Positions 9,595 to 22,266 of a stretch of DNA of 64,000 nt are shown here, piece after piece. The notes under the pieces were generated by a model. That model saw only the letters and a list, made by a program, of their open reading frames with translations. It searched no databases and had not been told where the DNA came from. Source of the DNA: Blasia pusilla (taxonomy: Eukaryota; Marchantiophyta; Marchantiopsida; Blasiales). Location: positions 29,636,001 through 29,700,000 of the forward strand of contig CM114274.1 in the NCBI GenBank assembly GCA_050084515.1. The letters run 5' to 3'. Position 1 is the first letter of the stretch, and each line of letters starts with the position of its first letter. The position numbers and the translations under genes were made by a program.

Positions 9595-10061
9595 AGGTCA
9601 AGAGTAGATCCTATGTCTTCTCCACAAAGTACCACGATACCAAATGCTTCTAGAATTCCTCTGTTGTCTGTTGTTGATAGGGTTGTAAGATCAAATACAT
9701 TACTCAACGTTGCAAGAAGATCAAATTTCCAAGAAAGTGATATTATGAAGTTGCGATTATAGAGGAGTTTGAATCGTATTAGCGGTCGTCATACATTGGG
9801 TTCTATGACGGAGATATGCCCATCATGTCATGCTTTACATTGGAAATGTGAAATAGTCAAAGGTACAAAGTTTAGTGATTCACCATATGGCATATGTTGT
9901 GGCCATGGGAGAATACATTTACCCCTCTTGAAATCATCTCCTCCATTCCTAAAATCCTTGATTTCAAGTGTTGGTCCTAGAAGTTTTCATTTTCTTACAC
10001 ATGCTAGAGCTTACAATTTCTGCGCTTTAACTTGTATCTATTGGAGTGCATGTAGATGAAA
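9595..10061 (+). pseudogene. Helitron N-terminal zinc-finger region
   Basis: Reads LLSVVDRVVRSNTLLNVARR, an in-frame TAG near 9759, then GRHTLGSMTEICPSCHALHWKCE and YGICCGHGRIHLPLL, ending HARAYN before the frame is lost. The CPSC and CCGHG cysteines form the zinc-finger-like segment found N-terminal to the Rep domain of plant Helitron proteins. The same block in H3 is at 63550-63900. The sequence stops at the 10061 joint; its continuation is at 1946 and leftward on the minus strand. Confidence 0.82.
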
Positions 10062-10066
10062 AACTC
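10058..10066. other. Right breakpoint of the 8.1-kb inversion (Helitron/gypsy joint)
   Basis: Left of the joint is Helitron (GATGAAAAACTCGGTGGC; compare H3 minus near 63500). Right of it is gypsy in reverse, matching the complement of 31950-31965 in copy 2. Both parents share GC or GCC at the joint. Together with 1943-1950, about 8-11 bases of Helitron and a few bases of gypsy are missing. Confidence 0.85.
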
Positions 10067-12799
10067 GGTGGCCATCTTAGCAGCCACAGCCTGCCATGAA
10101 TTTGACATGGACGGCCCGAGCATCCGCTCAAATGGCAGGTCCATCACCTCCTCTGCAATCACCTCTGAACGTGATGCAAGAACTCCAACTCCACCCTCAC
10201 ATAGCGTAGCGGCCAGCCAAAAAACCTCGGCGGGTGTACCTCCCAACGTCATAACATCAAAAGCAGAAAATAAAGGAGTGCGGTACACAACAGTAGCTGC
10301 CCCCAACAACGTGCTCGATACATGCCCCTCCTGAGCCTCAACAATAGGCGTCATCGCACTCGCTTCTCCCATCGCCTTCCGTGCCTGCACACCAACAACA
10401 TCACCAAATCTTCAAGAACTCTGATTAGGACCCATCGATGGGGTCCTCATCGCCTCGGACAACGTGAAAGACTGAGGAAGCCTAGTCTGTTTCCTGGCTT
10501 CCCCTCGTTGTGGATCCAACTTTGCGGTTGCTCCACGCGTCACAACTACGGCGGCCTCCATCTAGGCAACCCCGCAAATCCAACCAGGATCCTCCATATC
10601 TTAGGCTGCTCCATATGATGTCGATGCCACGGATCCGGCATCGGGTAACCTCAATGCCATAGCAGAAATCTACTCGTGTAGCAGTTGTATCTGAGCAGCC
10701 ATCCTAGCCTTACGCCCGGCGTCTTCATTGACACGTATAGGTGGTGGGACTCTACCTCCTCCACGGGCAGCTCCACCACCCTATCGGGCAACTCCAGCTC
10801 CTCATCCCCCAACAAGACCACCTAGTGCACGATGTCTAGGCCCACCTGGACCGGCAACTCGCTTTGGTGCCCTCTCTGGCCCTCGATCAAGACGTACCTT
10901 AGGGTGTAAACTGAAACACCTGACGTGTGTATGACCATACCTCTGAAAATAGTCACACTGATAACCTCCTGGTGCAGCACCATCTCCTCCTCCATGTTGA
11001 GGCACACGTCCATAACCCTAACGAGTGCAATCACGCTGATGATGGGCTCCACCATATGACCAACAAGTAATCGTAGGCTGCTGCTGCTAAGCCGCATATG
11101 AAGGCGTAGGTCTCTGTAGCACGGCTTCCCGATATCTTCCCTGAGCTCGTCGTGCCACAGTCGACCTATCTCGAGTCCACGTTGCTGCAAACGTGGTGCG
11201 AGATAATCGTGGATCGCTCTCGCCCAGAACCCATGGTGGCTACGCTCTCCTCCGCCATGTTGCGCTCAATATTCTCGGCAGTCCTAAAAAAAATCTCTCA
11301 ACGTAGGGGAGATGTTCATAATAAGCACCCCCTCCCGCACCCGTGTCCGCAGGGTTTGGTCCAGCATCGCATACCAGGACAGGATAGCCTGAGCCAACTG
11401 CTCCAGTGCGAGTGACCCCTCCTAAAACATCACTAGTGGAAGAGGAAGTAGCCTCTCCTGACTCCTCCTCATCTGGGAACGGCTCCGTCCATGACACATA
11501 GCGTGGATCATAGTAGAGTTGCCATGCCTCAATCTCCTTGGCATATATGTGGGAGAACTCATGGTAATCGAGCGCCCCCTCTAAATTCTGGAACATACCA
11601 TTCCATGCTGTAAGCGGGTTGAACTCTCTAGAGTTCCTAGCCCGTTGTGAGTCACACCAACTCCTAAACTCCGCAATGAAGTCATGTAGCTATGTAGTGC
11701 CTACAGCACCCGAAAACCTACCTGGTCCTCTATCCCGGTCATCCATCTCGTACGCCCAACTTGTAGGACCACTCAATGTGTACGGTGGATCACTAACACA
11801 CTCCTCTATACACTCCCCCTGTTCTGAAGATGACATAGAAGAAGATCGAGGTGATCTCTTACGTGGAGACCTCGAAACCTCACACCACTCCGGGTAAACC
11901 CTCCAAAGCTACTCTCAGGTCCACTACTTTGCATCTCAAAATCCCGAAAGGACGTCGTGATGGCCCTCATGCCCCTCTCACACGATCACTCTCAATCTCG
12001 CAAGTAATCCCTCAATCACTAAAACTAAACATGCGGCACTCAATCTACACTCTCTCATTGAGATGTGTGTTGTGCGGCAACAAGTAGCGTGGTGCTGAAA
12101 ATCAAGTGATCTATCATCTCATCGCCAAACCATCCTCAACTCTGGACATCCCACACAGATTTATGTCCCCTAAACCCATACATCATCGATGCTCCTAGCA
12201 TCAGCACAAAACCGAATATCCCAAATAACTTCCCAATACCTGGGAATCCCTTACACGTGCAGGGTACGAGACCAGAATGGGTAACTTGATAATAATATCG
12301 ATGTCGCTCTTCGGCAACTGCAAATCTCGACCCCAACTCGGTTGTGGAGAAAACTCCTCCAATCAGCAAGTCGTACTCCTCTTGTATTGACGCTGCTCAA
12401 ACCTCCTTGATGTGCGGTGCAGGTCCAACGGTCCGGTGTGGCACTGGCGGCACGGAACGGCTACAAACGACATAGCACTCGAGAATGGGGTGCGGCACTC
12501 GGCAGCATACCCTCCTCAATCAGCAATTCACATGCTCTGCTCCTTAGTGAAGGAGTGGCTTCGCGATTGAGATGGTGCGGTGCGGCCATGAGCGGTACAA
12601 CGTGGCAATCGGTGGAGTGTTGCAGCTACGAACATCACGACATGGTACTCGATCTTCGTCGAGCGGCTACCAATCACGACATAGCAACATGAAATGAAAA
12701 TTCAAACACGATAACCCGAGGTGACCTGCCATCATTGGTTGATCACAAAACCGTGATGACGGTGGCGGCCAAACCAAAGTACGTGATGGCGGCACAAGT
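10062..12799 (-). mobile_element. Ty3/gypsy retrotransposon copy 1, 5' part (leader and gag)
   Basis: Collinear on the minus strand with about 29066-31965 of gypsy copy 2. It includes the GC-rich leader (12400-12790), gag (about 10840-11900), the Gly/Pro-rich linker (10700-10850) and the segment before the protease (10062-10400). The match ends at 12799, beside a CACTA terminus at 12802. The 5' LTR and first part of the leader were therefore lost or separated, and I do not find them on the far side of the CACTA element. Confidence 0.9.
10840..11900 (-). pseudogene. Gag with zinc knuckles, gypsy copy 1
   Basis: Read on the minus strand, the order is EIEAWQLYYDPRYVSW, then STSDVLGGVTRTGAV, then the capsid-like end and two zinc-knuckle regions near 10950-11080. 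The second knuckle reads CDYFQRYGHTHVRC, so its second cysteine is now phenylalanine; copy 2 keeps the C-x2-C-x4-H-x4-C form. Relative to copy 2 about 190 bp are missing near 11385, between GCAGTTG and GCTCAGGCTATCC, which removes much of the capsid-like domain. In exchange it keeps about 35 bp that copy 2 lacks. Gag would coat and package the element's RNA. Confidence 0.8.
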
Positions 12800-12801
12800 T
12801 A

Positions 12802-13530
12802 CACTAGAAGAAATCCCTGGTTTTATGACTAGGTTATATGACTCATATGAGTCATATTTTACATACCACGACTAACAATGACTAACAACTACTTTAGACA
12901 CAAAAGCCAAGTCATATTTGTTTGGCGACTAGACTAACTAGGATGGTCAGCTTAGGTGGAGGTTGGTATATGATTCGAGGATGTAGTCATGAGGCCATGA
13001 CTAACACGTCACTTAGATGATGTGGAATAATGACACATCATCAATGACATGGACTATTTAGTGTGATGTGTCACTGATGACATGGACTATTGCTGTGACA
13101 TGTCACAGATGACGTGGACTTGAGTACGACTCGTCTAGTCATATGTGTATATTTTTCTAGTTACCACCAACGACTCCTTTAGTCATGGTTGGTGTGCAAA
13201 AGTTCAGAATATCCTATCAAAATGCACCAAGTATACTCCATTGAGTTATAGTTGGCAACTCATGTAGTCATTTTATTTTATTGAAATGTTGGCATGGACT
13301 CATGTAGTCATGTACTATGACTAGAAGAGTAGAGTTACATGACTACTATAAAAGAGGACACAACTGGTTTAGTCACGAATATATGACTATGTGAGTAGCA
13401 AAAATTATATAGCCATTGCAACAGAACTGCATGAGTCATACAATTATGACTAGAGAGAACTTGAAGCTTACTACTTTAGTTTTTGAAGAGTACTGTGCAA
13501 GTTATATTGATATGACTAGTGGGAATATAA
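12802..13530. repeat. CACTA terminus with subterminal repeat array
   Basis: After the CACTA terminus the motif ATGACTA or its complement TAGTCAT recurs about twenty times in both orientations up to 13520. Examples are TATGACTAGG (12823), CCATGACTAAC (13003), TCTAGTCATATG (13135), GTAGTCATTTTA (13277) and TATGACTAGTGG (13512). In the family such arrays are bound by the TNPA protein and are needed for excision. A second short repeat, ATGACATGGACTATT and variants, occurs three times at 13047-13115. Confidence 0.88.
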
Positions 13531-13841
13531 ATTTTGGATATTTTGGGATGTTTATTATGCCTTTTGAAGGGTGCAAGAATGAATGGATCTGAATTATTGA
13601 AATCCTCTTTTGAAAACAGATTTTGAGGGGTGGAATGTCACTTAAGAATAGCTTCCATACACCAAATTACAAAATTAATCATTATTACATGGCGTTATCA
13701 TTCAAAAATAGTTTTTTTTTTTAAAAGATCAAATATAGTAGGGTTTATGATCTCATCTTGAAAGAGCAAGAGAGATTATGTCATCCATGAAAACAAAGTT
13801 ATTGCACCTTAGATAGTTGGGTGCCAAAAGAAAAGACTATT
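13531..13841. other. CACTA-internal non-coding sequence
   Basis: About 310 bases between the subterminal array and the first TNPA-like exon. AT-rich with no frame or motif; probably the 3' untranslated region of the TNPA-like gene. Confidence 0.4.
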
Positions 13842-16800
13842 CTATTGAATCACCTTTCTCATATGCATCTCTGGCCAGAGCATACTTGAACCAAGAGCAT
13901 CACCAAATGTTTCTTGTGCAGGTTCGTCTATCAAATTCGGCATCCACAAAGCATGTTCTGGTTTGAACACCTCGTTTAGATCAACCCTCACCACGCCTAA
14001 GGGAATGTCTTTGGCATGGAACTTGTCTCTTCCACCAAAACCTGATATAACTCCTGACCCAAGCACCATCCTACTTAACTTTGGCTTGGTGAGTAATACG
14101 TGATTACCAATTCGTAGCTAAAAAAATACACATGCATTTAGTTAGTATCAATTCAAATTCTTTCCCCATGCATTTGCACCATTAATCTGAATATAAAAAA
14201 CTGCTATGATATACCTGTCTAAAAGACCATCCCCATTTCGGAAGATGATGTGAAAAGTTCACAAGTTCTAGACGACCATTTGACTGTCCACAACAAAAAT
14301 TATAAGTGTCGTCATATAAACCTTGAATAGAAGAGGCCATTATAGATGAGATAAATTACCTTAGTTATTTTCTTAGAGGAGCCTGATCTGATTTCACTTT
14401 CCTGCTCATTCAAACCATCAAATTGTAGCCTAGACTTCTGTCTTTTGGCTGGTGATGATTTGGCTTGGCTATCCATACTCACGTTTTCTGCACATTATGA
14501 ACAACAAAGTCCATTGAAGGTTGTAGGAAGAAATGAGTTTTGTTTCGTGGATAGTTTGAAAACTATGCCACAGATAAATTCATTATGTCAAGGATGACAT
14601 TCTTACGAGTGATTCGAGTATCACCATCTGCACTTTCGGTGGAACTTCTCCTTTTGTTGCTCCGTTCTGGCACTTCAACAAACAATCCAAGTATTGAGAA
14701 ATGAATTGTAAAACCAGATTCTTCACTTCAACAAGTAATTATATTATAAGACCCTACATGTAGTGAAGCTAAACTCTCTACTTGCCACCAGATTGTGTAG
14801 TTGCCATTGCCTCTTTTTGTGTGGAGATCTTCCTCTTCCCTAATTGTCCGGCTGTAGACGTTGGTATAGGTTCAACAATGACTATAAGTTACTCAAAACA
14901 AAGAAAGTCAGTTGTGAAATGCTCATGCTGGAAAGGACAAGTAGTTATAACCATTGAAAACCAAGGGCGGAAGAATGAGAATGGGCTACCTGATGTGAGC
15001 TTCTCATCTGTTGTTGCATATGGTTGAGAATTGGATGGCGGGGAACTAGAAATCTGATGTGGTGTTGAAGACACATCCTTTGAAGTAAGTTTGGACACCA
15101 TTTCCATGAGTACACTTAATGCCTTGTTCGCGTTCCATCGCAACTTCACATCATCCAAATCTGCGCTCCACTTCTTTTCCACTTCTTCCAATTGAATAGT
15201 GACTCTAGATTCCACACTCTGCATATATAATCCAACGATCAATTAGGCACCAGAAAACTATGGTTTTGCAATTACACACTTAGATACAATCATGATACTA
15301 ACACCATAATTCAACATGATTAAGGATATGATACTAACTCCATGACCCAATCAGATGAAGGTCATAATACTAGCCATGTCAAGCCAACGGGTAAGAAAAG
15401 AGTTATGCATTTACATTTACCGATGAACTCAATTGTGTGAAACCTGGTTGCTTAGGCAATTCGTTTCTCTCCATACATTCTAGCCCCGTGCCCAAGGACT
15501 CCTTTGAGGTACGTTGTTGCACCTGCACATGCTCCTTAAATACATTAATTATGAAATTCATGCATGTGAAAGGATTCAATGCAAATATGGAAATGAAGCA
15601 ATAATGGAAGTTTTCTACCATTATATAACTTTAGCAAGAAAACTAGGGAATGCCAAGATGACTTACATCAAGTCCATCTAAACCTGCACGGCCAGAGAAA
15701 TTTAAAGTGTGGACCTTGGCCCTTGCTCAAGCCATCTTTTCTGCCTTCATTTTGCCCTCCTCGGAGAGCCAATAATCTACTAATCGATTCCATGACTCCT
15801 CATTGGTATCAGGGTGACATGGGACTGCTCGATGAGCCCCATGTAATGTCCAATAGTTCTTGACATTGGATCGCTTGGTTTTCAATAGTTGTGCTATTTT
15901 TTCCTTCATGAAATCAAGCGAAAGAAATGATGCACCCACATATGTGTATGCCTCAAGGATGTGATTCTGAACAGCAGCCATGCTGATAGAATTCTGTTTA
16001 CCAATCTCAATGTATGATAAGTCCAAGTACCTCATCACCCATACCTTCAATTCATTTAGCCAAGGCTCATAACCAGGAACTCTAGGCGACGGAATACCAT
16101 TTGGCATGAGCTCACATCTAGGTTTTAAGTTTTTCTCCTTCCTAATGGAGACATCACGAGTCCACAAATCACGCTTTGTGCGACTCTGCCGCTCTCCTAC
16201 AAATATACCATCATCCCAATTCTCAGATGTAAAAAATGTAGGGCCGATGATTATAAACTCACCAAATCATAATTATGTTGAACTATATTAACTATAAGAC
16301 CAACTTATACTAGTAACAGTTTCACACTTTTCATAATACAACAACCTATTTTAGTATAAATTTGCAAACTCGAAACCAAGTGAGAAGTCACCTTTAGATG
16401 CACCTGCTTGCGGGTCAAATTTTCTGATGGGGTTGGTGTTGTGCAAGATTGAGACCTACTACGGTATAATTCGTCATCCGTACTCCCGTTGGTCAATGGA
16501 GGTGCCAACGGTGTTGGGGGTGGCGGTTGGGATGGCCCATGTCCCTTGTGTCCACAAAAGAAATACAATTAGCTAGTTAGACTTCCAATTAATTGAATTC
16601 TCGTGTGCAAAAAAGAAAGAACAGAATAGTAAGCTTACTTACCCATGGGGGTGGGATGTTCATGGATGATTGAGCTCCATTGGTCCATGGTGGCTGAAAT
16701 TGACTTCCATAACCCATCGGTGATTGCATCATCATTGGTACCCACCACGGCATCTGGCTCTGTGCCCATGGGGGTGGATGAGGGGGATATGCTTGAGAAG

Positions 16801-17758
16801 GCATTATGGGTTGTGATGGAGTTCCATCCATGGGCTGCACATGCAAGTAAATGGGTGAATAAACTAAACTAGAGACCATTTGATGAGCAAAGATTAGTGA
16901 AGTCATAATGACAGGCTTCTACCACTCAATTTATTACATACCAATCATACATATAGAGATAGTTGAATATTCCTCCATGTGTACAATTATATTACCGCAT
17001 CGTTTGTATTGGTGGAATTTCGTACACTTCCTTGTTTGGATGGTTCGATTGGACGTTCCTTTGCTTGTTTGGATGGTTCGATTGGACGCTCCTTCAAAAC
17101 AGACATTTCGTTGTGAGTTAACACAGTAGTCATAATTCTGAGATCTAAAGAGAGTAGCAAAACAACAAGATGTGAAGAGAAAGTACCCTCCCATCCTCCA
17201 GCCACAAGTCATCATCCTCTTGAGTCCCCAAGAAGTCCATCTCAAGGAGTGGATTATAATAGGGGTCTTTGGAATCACTATCTGAACAATCTTTTCGAAT
17301 CTCCTCGGGGATTACACTTTGGTTAGTGGACTTCTCCTCCAACCGTAAGTTGCGTCTTTGTGGAAGGGAAGGATTCCAAAATGGCAAAGGCTTGCGCTCC
17401 TTCACAACCCTTGGAGCAACAAACCTTCAAAATATGATCACACAAATTCTGTCATATTTCCTAATGTACAACCACTATATGAACATGATATACTTGACCA
17501 AATAAAGAAAAAGAAAAAGATTATCCAAGATCATACGTACCAATCCTTCAACCCACCAAACAACTCCGTCTCTTTGGCCTTTCTCTCTTTCACTCTACGA
17601 TTCCTTTCTTCTTCGTATGGATTAGGACTTTGTTGAACATTATCTATACCATCCCAAGATGAACTTTGATTGGATACCACGTTCTCTTCAGTCATATCAG
17701 ATACACCGTTCCAAGCGCCTCCCTCCCTCTGTAGACGACAAGTTAGCAAGAATAACAC
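13842..17758 (-). pseudogene. TNPA-like CACTA protein gene, multi-exon
   Basis: Exon-sized frames read on the minus strand in this order: 17531-17758 (charged, ends FGGLKDW), 17145-17405 (acidic), 16589-16906 (Pro/Gln/Met-rich, PPPWAQSQMPWW), 15727-16167 (helical, YEPWLNELKVWVMRYLDLS then SNVKNYWTLHGAHRAVPCHP), 14889-15242 (coiled-coil-like) and 13842-14069. The last resembles the DUF8039-like domain of CACTA proteins (VVRVDLNEVFKPEHALWMP then GDALGSSMLWPEMHM). Gaps between them carry GT/AG borders typical of introns. The position 3' of TNP2 and next to the subterminal array fits the DNA-binding partner of the transposase. I could not prove a continuous spliced frame. Confidence 0.55.
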
Positions 17759-17923
17759 CTAACTTGACGACAATTCGAGAGTTCTACTTGTTGCCGTAGA
17801 GTTTCATTCCATTATGCCCAACAACACCAGAATTCACTTACATCCTTGTAACAAAAGTCAATTATTTGAATCATACCAAAAAAAACACAATGATGAGTAC
17901 CAAAGAAACAACTATGAATTAAT

Positions 17924-20900
17924 CTAATCTGATTCTGAGTTATTAGAGTCTAAATCAACATCTTCTATCATATCGCATACATGGATTATTGGCACATGTT
18001 GCACATCCACTCTAGCAGTTTCCATCTCTACATCACTTAGGACTCTAGCTCCTAAGGTACTTGCATCTAGTAGATTCCCTGGTTCCATGCATGTGACATG
18101 GAAGGTGGGCAAAACATTACAAGCTCCATCTAGCGACTCTAAGTCATCAAAATAAACTCTCCGAGCTCTAGCTTCCTTCCTCATTACCACTTTCCATCCT
18201 CCACCCTCATCGGCATCTCCATAAAACACTTGTTGCACTTGTGATGGGAAAACAAATGGCTGGTGATCTAATGGCTCGCATGACCTCAAGTTGGCCAACA
18301 GAAAACCCTCCTTATCTAATTTCATGGATCCTACTCTTGAATCCCAATATGCTTTAACCCACCGCCCTCGCATTAGTATTATGGGTTGTTCTACAACCCC
18401 ATAATCAAGTAAGAGAATATCAACCAACACCCCAACATATGAGTATAGACAATTCTGGTTGGAACTTTTTTCATCAACAAATACTGCACCTATTCCACTA
18501 TCATAAGTGGAGAAGGGTGTCGCACCACTTGGCCCTTCTACCCTGAAGTGGTTTCCGTAGGCTTTCATACTCTTGAATGACAATGCCCTACTATTAGGAG
18601 GTATAGCTAACGATAGTAGGTGAGCATCAAGATCTTTTGAGTTGTCAATTGCATCATGTGTAATGGCAAGGCGAATCCACTTTTCAAAAGGAATGTCTCT
18701 CGAACATGAGTGATATTTCCTGTTCAATAACAATGTTAATGGTATCAGTACATTCTTTTGTATTTAATGTGTCAATACCAAAATAATATACACTTTGAGA
18801 GTCCGAACCGTAATTCACATAACTATAACCTTGAAAAGCATATATTGGAGAGTTTTACCTTTGCCAATCAACCATGACCTCTGTATTATGCAACACATAA
18901 TGATGTGCTAAGTTGATCATTTTCGAAAGTCAAACCGAGTGCCCGCACCTTCTAGCTCCTCACCAACGACCTCCTCTTCCTCCCCATCATCCCACACTCG
19001 CGTCCGCACGTCTTCAAACCTTTTCATATACTCAGTCACAAACCCTAATGCCTCGTCCTTCACATACCCTTCTGCCATACACCCCTCTGGTCTAGCTTTA
19101 GACCGTACATATTTCTTCATGTAGCCCATATATTGCTCCATTGGATACATCCATCGACATGCTACTGGCCCACACATGTCCAATTCTTCTACGACATGAA
19201 TCAACAAATGTGTCATCACGTCGAAGAAAGATGGAGGGAAATGCATTTCAAATAGACAAAGGGTTATGGCAGTCTCTTCCAAGAGTTTGTCAAATAAAGT
19301 TGGATCATACACCTTTGTACACACCATTCTAAAAATGCCGGATAATCTAATAACCACCATTCTCACGTGGTCCTTCAGAAGACCACGGATGCAATAAGGA
19401 AGGACTTGCTGAATGAAGACATGGTAATCATGTGATTTCATATTGCCCAATTTTCGATTAACCACATGCTTGGAGAGTTCTCCACAATATCCAGATGGCA
19501 CTTTCAAGTTTTGAATCCTCGAAAGGAAAGTGTTCAAGTCACGGGGAGATAGACAATAATCGGAAACTGGTTTAAGCAAAATTTGGGGTTTACTAGGATG
19601 GGGTTGCAACCACAAATGGGATCGAATCCCACGGGCCTCTAGATCTCTCCTTACTTTCTTAGTATCTTTCACTCCAAATAAGGTCTTGACTAGATTCTCA
19701 ACGATATTCTTCTCAACGTGCATTACATCTAACGTATGGCGTATAAGCAAATTCTGATTGTATCGTCAAGGAAGCATGGACATCTCACAACTTCAACAAT
19801 ATAGCTAATATCCACAATCAAATAAAAAAAAAGCTATCCTCCTCTATAGCCACTATTTCATAACATAAAGAATGGATAATACAGAGAAGGAGCAGGATAC
19901 TCGCCAATATGGCAACGAATATAGTATACTCGGCCTTTTCACCCCAGTTCTCTTGTAGGGATCAGTAGGGCCGTCTTCTCGACCCCCACTCTCATCATAT
20001 GCATGTTTTTCATTTGCCCATCCAATAATCTCTCTGGAAAGTAGTCTAGGCACGCATGGTCTAAGTTCTGCACTCCCGTTGAAGTGAGATCCATACCTGC
20101 GGGTCCTCCATGGATGGCTCAATGGGAGATATCAACGATGAAAACCGTATATGGGCTTGCCACAAGACTTTGAAAAATCAGAATCCACTCGAGGCCCGCA
20201 TATAGTACATCTTAATTTTCCACCATGGCTCTGCCCAACTATAGTTCCGTATGCTGGGTAATCATTTATGGTCCATAGTAAGGTAGCCCTGAACATGAAG
20301 TTCCAACCTCCGCCTACCTTCCGGACGTCATGAAATTGAACCCCTTTCCACATTTCTTGGAACTCTTCCACTAGAGGAAGCAAGTATGTGTCTATGTTTT
20401 TCCCATTTACACTCTCCTTTCCTGGTATGATCAAAGAGAGCATCACAAAGATTTTTTTTGTCTGGAGCCAGGGAGGCAAGTTATAATTAACAAGAAGCAC
20501 GGGCCATGTTGACCACGAACTTGACTTGTCTGAAAATGGATTCACTCCGTCCAAAGCTAGCCCAAACCTGCAATTACTCTTCTCCTCGGCAAAGTCCGGA
20601 TATAAGTTGTCCATGTGGCGCCATGACTTGCAATCAGCTGTATGTCTTACTAAGCCATCCTTGCTCGATTCAAGGGGGCCCAGGTTAACAATTCAGACAA
20701 CGTCTTGCATCTAAACATACGTCTCATCCGAGGTATGACAGGAAAATGCCTTAATACCTTACATGGTACCAACGTTCTACCCACTTTCCGGAACCTTGGT
20801 TTCCCACATAATGGACAGATCTCACCTTCAGCCAAATCACCCCGGAATAAAACACATCCAGCTGGACACGCATGGATACTGTTGTAACCTAAGCCTAGTT

Positions 20901-21564
20901 TACCAATGAGTTTTTTTGCTATATAATAACTCGGTGGCACCAAGTTCCCTGCTGGTAGGACCAACTTACAAAGGAGTTTCAGAAATTCGTCAATAGCTAC
21001 ATTTGGGACGCCATGGGTGGTTTGAATTTTAAATAGTAATATGACAAAAGCCAAAACAGATGTTTTTGCTGTAGGGAACAAGGGTTTGCAAGCTTTAGCA
21101 AGCTCCTTATATTCATCTCCATGATTGAATAGTGGTTCTTCGTTTGATATTCCCGATTCTGGTAATTCATCAGATGAGAGAGATGTCTCTTCAGTTTCAT
21201 CCTCGTGTATATGGTCGTATTTCTGGAAAATATCATTGAGAATTTTATGAACGTCAATGTGCTCGTCTGTATTTGCCATGGAAGAACTCTCCCTTCCATC
21301 CACATGGAAGGTGGGGGCTGACTCCATTTTCTTATCCTCTTGGCTTCTTTTTTCAGCAAGATCATGCATAAGCCACTCCTCATCGGAAGAGTCCCATCCA
21401 TCCCTAGATTTTGGCACTCGACAAAGCGCCGAGCGTCCATTTTTTCTCAAATGTGCTTCCACCTTGCCGATGGACAACGTAGACCCACCCTTACAGTCAT
21501 TGCACGGACACCGCAATCTTTTACAACCCAGTACACTAGCACGTGTGCTTTCCCGTTGCCACAA
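17924..21564 (-). pseudogene. TNP2-type CACTA transposase
   Basis: Domain order on the minus strand has four parts. An N-terminal transposase-associated Cys-rich region comes first (CKRLRCPCNDC, about 21500). The Transposase_21 core follows (CPAGCVLFRGD; RFGLALDGVNPF; WTINDYPAYG; C-rich TICGPRVD), at 20132-21000. Then a DUF4218 region (DVMHVEKNIVENLVKTLFG to MGYMKKYVRSKARPEG) spans 18950-19745. Last is a DUF4216 region (YSYVGVLVDILLLDY; PFVFPSQVQQVFY) at 17924-18720. It would cut the element out. Introns are likely at about 19755-19900 and 18718-18858. Single-base shifts interrupt the frame near 20665 and near 18925, so this copy is probably inactive, though otherwise well kept. Confidence 0.88.
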
Positions 21565-22266
21565 CTTGGAATCATGTGCCTTTACTCTAAATCGGGTGGT
21601 TCAAATCCATTCTAAGGGGATTGAAGTAGATTCCCAAAGCGTGAATGAAACATTCCAAACACATCCAAAACCATGACATCTTGCCTCAATAACGAATTCC
21701 ATAAACCACGGTGGTGAGCTATCATCTGAATGCATACTCACGTGAAGTCAAGACAAGTATGATAAGGCACGTATACATAACCTGGTTCTTATCTCGATGG
21801 AGATCTCAATCATCACTAACAATCCTCACCGATGCGGTCGAATGCTTCCAACGACATTCCTGAATGACAATTGTAACACACCCAACTTTAGATAATGACT
21901 CAGTCCTTTGATATGTACATTTCATCATGGCCCTCGTCTAATAAATGTTTCCAGCGAAGATCTAGACAAACAAACTATAAATCTAATCTGCTGTGAGTGA
22001 CCATAGTATTTTACCTTACACTCACATCAAATCAACGATCTGTCAGTAGGAAAATCAGTCAGTCAATAGGAAAAGAAACGCAAGACGAGTGAGGAACACA
22101 TCAGAAAGCTAAAGCTTCTCGTCAACTTAGTTCTAGAATTTGGAGCGAGCAATCATTGAGAAGTAGAGGTTAGAGATACAGACGCGCATTCAGGAGTCAA
22201 TATATGGTCTCAATATGTCTCCATGCAATTTAAAGTAATTCCTAGTATCTCCTTTATGACTATGTA
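21565..22266. other. CACTA upstream flank, no gene seen
   Basis: Lies 5' of the transposase start on its strand and could hold its promoter and leader. No subterminal ATGACTA repeats like those at the left end are visible, and no frame or known motif. Whether the element still extends through it cannot be decided by eye. Confidence 0.35.

Larger units (their letters stand above)
8540..10061 (+). mobile_element. Helitron H1, upstream part (inverted segment)
   Basis: 9595-10061 matches the N-terminal part of Helitron H3 (63500-64000, minus) and ends at the codons for the segment after HARAYN, exactly where 1-1946 takes over in H3. Further upstream, 8560-9240 holds exon-like pieces ending in CTCCRATGTAAG or CTCCAATGTAAG, a good splice-donor context, with acceptor-like CACAG before 8783. 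This is the 5' half of H1, turned around by the inversion. The exact 5' end of the element (TC terminus) could not be fixed. Confidence 0.78.
12802..21564 (-). mobile_element. CACTA (En/Spm-type) DNA transposon
   Basis: The left end begins CACTAGAAGAAATCCCTGG at 12802, the family's signature terminus, followed by a dense subterminal repeat array. Inside, on the minus strand, are a TNP2-type transposase (17924-21564) and a TNPA-like gene (13842-17758), the usual two-gene layout of plant CACTA elements. The right terminus is uncertain: a candidate is TTTTTTCTAGTG ending at 22651 (15 of 19 bases complementary to the left terminus), but it falls within sequence that looks like an intron of a saposin gene. 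The 3-base flanks also differ (TTA at 12799, AAT at 22652). I give the span I can support. Confidence 0.88.
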
